NCBI GenBank assembly: GCA_041490205.1 | Contig: JBGPSQ010000147.1 | Coordinates: 1-7,307 of the forward strand | Direction of reading: 5' to 3' | DNA: 7,307 nucleotides | Source: DATDDB01 sp041490205 | GTDB taxonomy: Bacteria; Pseudomonadota; Gammaproteobacteria; Burkholderiales; Gallionellaceae | Shown: positions 6,507 to 7,307 of the stretch, piece by piece | Layout: each line of letters starts with the position of its first letter | Position numbering within the stretch: the stretch's first letter is position 1 | Program-made: the position numbers and the translations under genes | The notes under the pieces: generated by a model | Told to the model about the DNA's origin: nothing | Database searches by the model: none | What the model saw: only the letters and a program-made list of their open reading frames with translations

Positions 6507-6540
6507 CAGTAACAAAACTGTCACGGTTTGCAACTAAAAT
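6496..6540 (+). promoter_or_regulatory. Predicted PhoB-dependent promoter of phoU (Pho box plus -10)
   Basis: Three 7-bp units sit at exact 11-bp intervals: CTGTGAC (6496-6502), CAGTAAC (6507-6513) and CTGTCAC (6518-6524). The known PhoB half-site is CTGTCAT, with 4-bp spacers. Matches are 5, 4 and 6 of 7, the last being the well-known CTGTCA(T/C) form, and the spacer before it is AAAA as in strong Pho boxes. Ten bases after the last unit comes TAAAAT (6535-6540), a 5-of-6 match to the -10 consensus. This is the geometry I recall for the E. coli pstS and phoA promoters, where the Pho box replaces the -35. Transcription would start near 6547, ahead of the phoU ribosome-binding site. The first unit and half of the first spacer lie in rpiA coding sequence. 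Activation by PhoB at low phosphate is inferred. Confidence 0.75.
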
Positions 6541-6577
6541 GGGCGACCGCTATTAATGGCAAGAAGGCAGGGTTCTT

Positions 6578-7285
6578 ATGGCAAACACCGAACACACCTC
6601 GAAACAATTTGACGCCGAACTAGAAGCGGTGCGCGCGCGCGTCCTGCAAATGGGCGGCCTGGTGGAAAGCCAGGTGCAGCTCGCACTCGAAGCGCTGATC
6701 AACGGCGATGTCGCGCTGATGAACAAGGTCATCGACGACGACCACCGCGTCAATGCGATGGAAGTTGAGATAGACGAAAACTGCTGCCAGATCATCGCCC
6801 GCCGCCAGCCCGCTGCCGGCGACCTGCGCATGGTGATGACGGTGATCAAGACCATCACCGACCTTGAGCGCATCGGCGACGAAGCGGAAAAGATCGCGCG
6901 CATGGCCAAGCTTTTGTCACAGCGCGAGCGCCTGCACATACCGCGCCATCCCGAGATCAAACACGCCGCCGAGATCGCGCTGGACATGCTGCGCAAGTCT
7001 CTGGACGCCTTTGCCCGTCTCGACCTGGCCACCGCAGCACAGGTGGTGCGCCAGGACGAGCAGGTGGACGAGGAGTTCCGCGCCATCATGCGCTACCTGA
7101 TCACCTTCATGATGGAAGACCCGCGCACCATTTCCACCGCGCTGGAAATCCTGTTCGTGGCCAAGGCCATCGAACGCATCGGCGATCATGCCAAGAATAT
7201 GTCCGAATACGTGGTCTATATGGTCAAGGGGCGCGACGTGCGCCATGTGACCGTGGAAGAGATCGAGCGCGAAGTATCGGAATAA
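6578..7285 (+). CDS. phoU: Phosphate signalling complex protein PhoU
   Basis: Cytoplasmic peripheral protein that links the PstSCAB phosphate transporter to the PhoR histidine kinase and keeps the Pho regulon off when phosphate is plentiful. The 235 residues form two similar three-helix PhoU repeats. Each has the metal-cluster motif: DLERIGDEAEKIARM (95-109) in the first and AIERIGDHAKNMSEYV (197-212) in the second, spaced as in the family. The N-terminus HTSKQFDAELEAVRARVLQMGG (6-27) is typical. The ATG has AGGG ending 5 nt upstream (6569-6572) and AGAAGG slightly farther away. It follows rpiA after 71 nt and has a strong candidate Pho box in front, so it can be expressed without rpiA. No pst, phoB or phoR gene is in the window. 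phoU ends 22 nt from the right edge and those bases show no start of a next gene. Confidence 0.98.
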   Translation: MANTEHTSKQFDAELEAVRARVLQMGGLVESQVQLALEALINGDVALMNKVIDDDHRVNAMEVEIDENCCQIIARRQPAAGDLRMVMTVIKTITDLERIGDEAEKIARMAKLLSQRERLHIPRHPEIKHAAEIALDMLRKSLDAFARLDLATAAQVVRQDEQVDEEFRAIMRYLITFMMEDPRTISTALEILFVAKAIERIGDHAKNMSEYVVYMVKGRDVRHVTVEEIEREVSE

Positions 7286-7307
7286 CCCGCCGTGCTACGC
7301 CAACCCA

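Noticed and set aside
6504..6523. Hairpin TGACAG-TAACAAAA-CTGTCA right at the rpiA stop, a possible terminator
   Set aside because: The stem is only 6 bp and is followed by CGGTTTGC rather than a T-run. The symmetry is better explained by PhoB-like half-sites in the Pho box.
7286..7307. Start of a further gene after phoU (ppx or a pho/pst gene)
   Set aside because: Only 22 bases remain, with no ATG/GTG start behind a ribosome-binding site. Nothing can be supported.

Overview
The window is a chromosomal housekeeping segment of a moderately GC-rich proteobacterium. Betaproteobacteria (Nitrosomonadales/Gallionella-like) is my best guess. The basis is the homodimeric AceE-type pyruvate dehydrogenase, the long two-ACT form of IlvA, and gammaproteobacterium-like but not enteric RpiA and PhoU proteins. 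The taxonomic call rests on remembered family resemblance and is inference. I see no mobile element, CRISPR array, tRNA, rRNA or prophage gene.

Left part (1-5693, all on the minus strand, so read right to left): ilvA (threonine dehydratase), a small TfoX N-terminal-domain protein, fau (5-formyltetrahydrofolate cyclo-ligase), aceE (pyruvate dehydrogenase E1) and the 5' part of aceF (E2), which runs off the left edge. Junctions are very tight: a 5-nt gap, a 4-nt ATGA overlap, an 18-nt gap and a 13-nt gap. The five genes therefore look like one transcription unit. It joins isoleucine biosynthesis, one-carbon folate salvage and entry of pyruvate into central metabolism.

Middle (5694-5849): a roughly 150-bp divergent intergenic region between ilvA (minus) and rpiA (plus). 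It holds a 13-bp inverted repeat with one bulged base (arms 5734-5747 and 5777-5789) and short possible leader ORFs on both strands, but no strong sigma-70 promoter.

Right part (5850-7285, plus strand): rpiA (ribose-5-phosphate isomerase A), then phoU (phosphate signalling protein). The end of rpiA and the short gap after it carry what looks like a textbook Pho box: CTGTGAC, CAGTAAC and CTGTCAC at exact 11-bp spacing, followed 10 bp later by the -10 hexamer TAAAAT. This suggests that phoU has its own phosphate-responsive promoter rather than depending only on read-through from rpiA. The last 22 bases after phoU hold no recognisable feature.

Nothing here amounts to a new biological system. 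The best leads are the Pho promoter built into the rpiA stop region, the unusual ilvA-tfoX-fau-aceE-aceF gene string, and the inverted repeat in the divergent control region.
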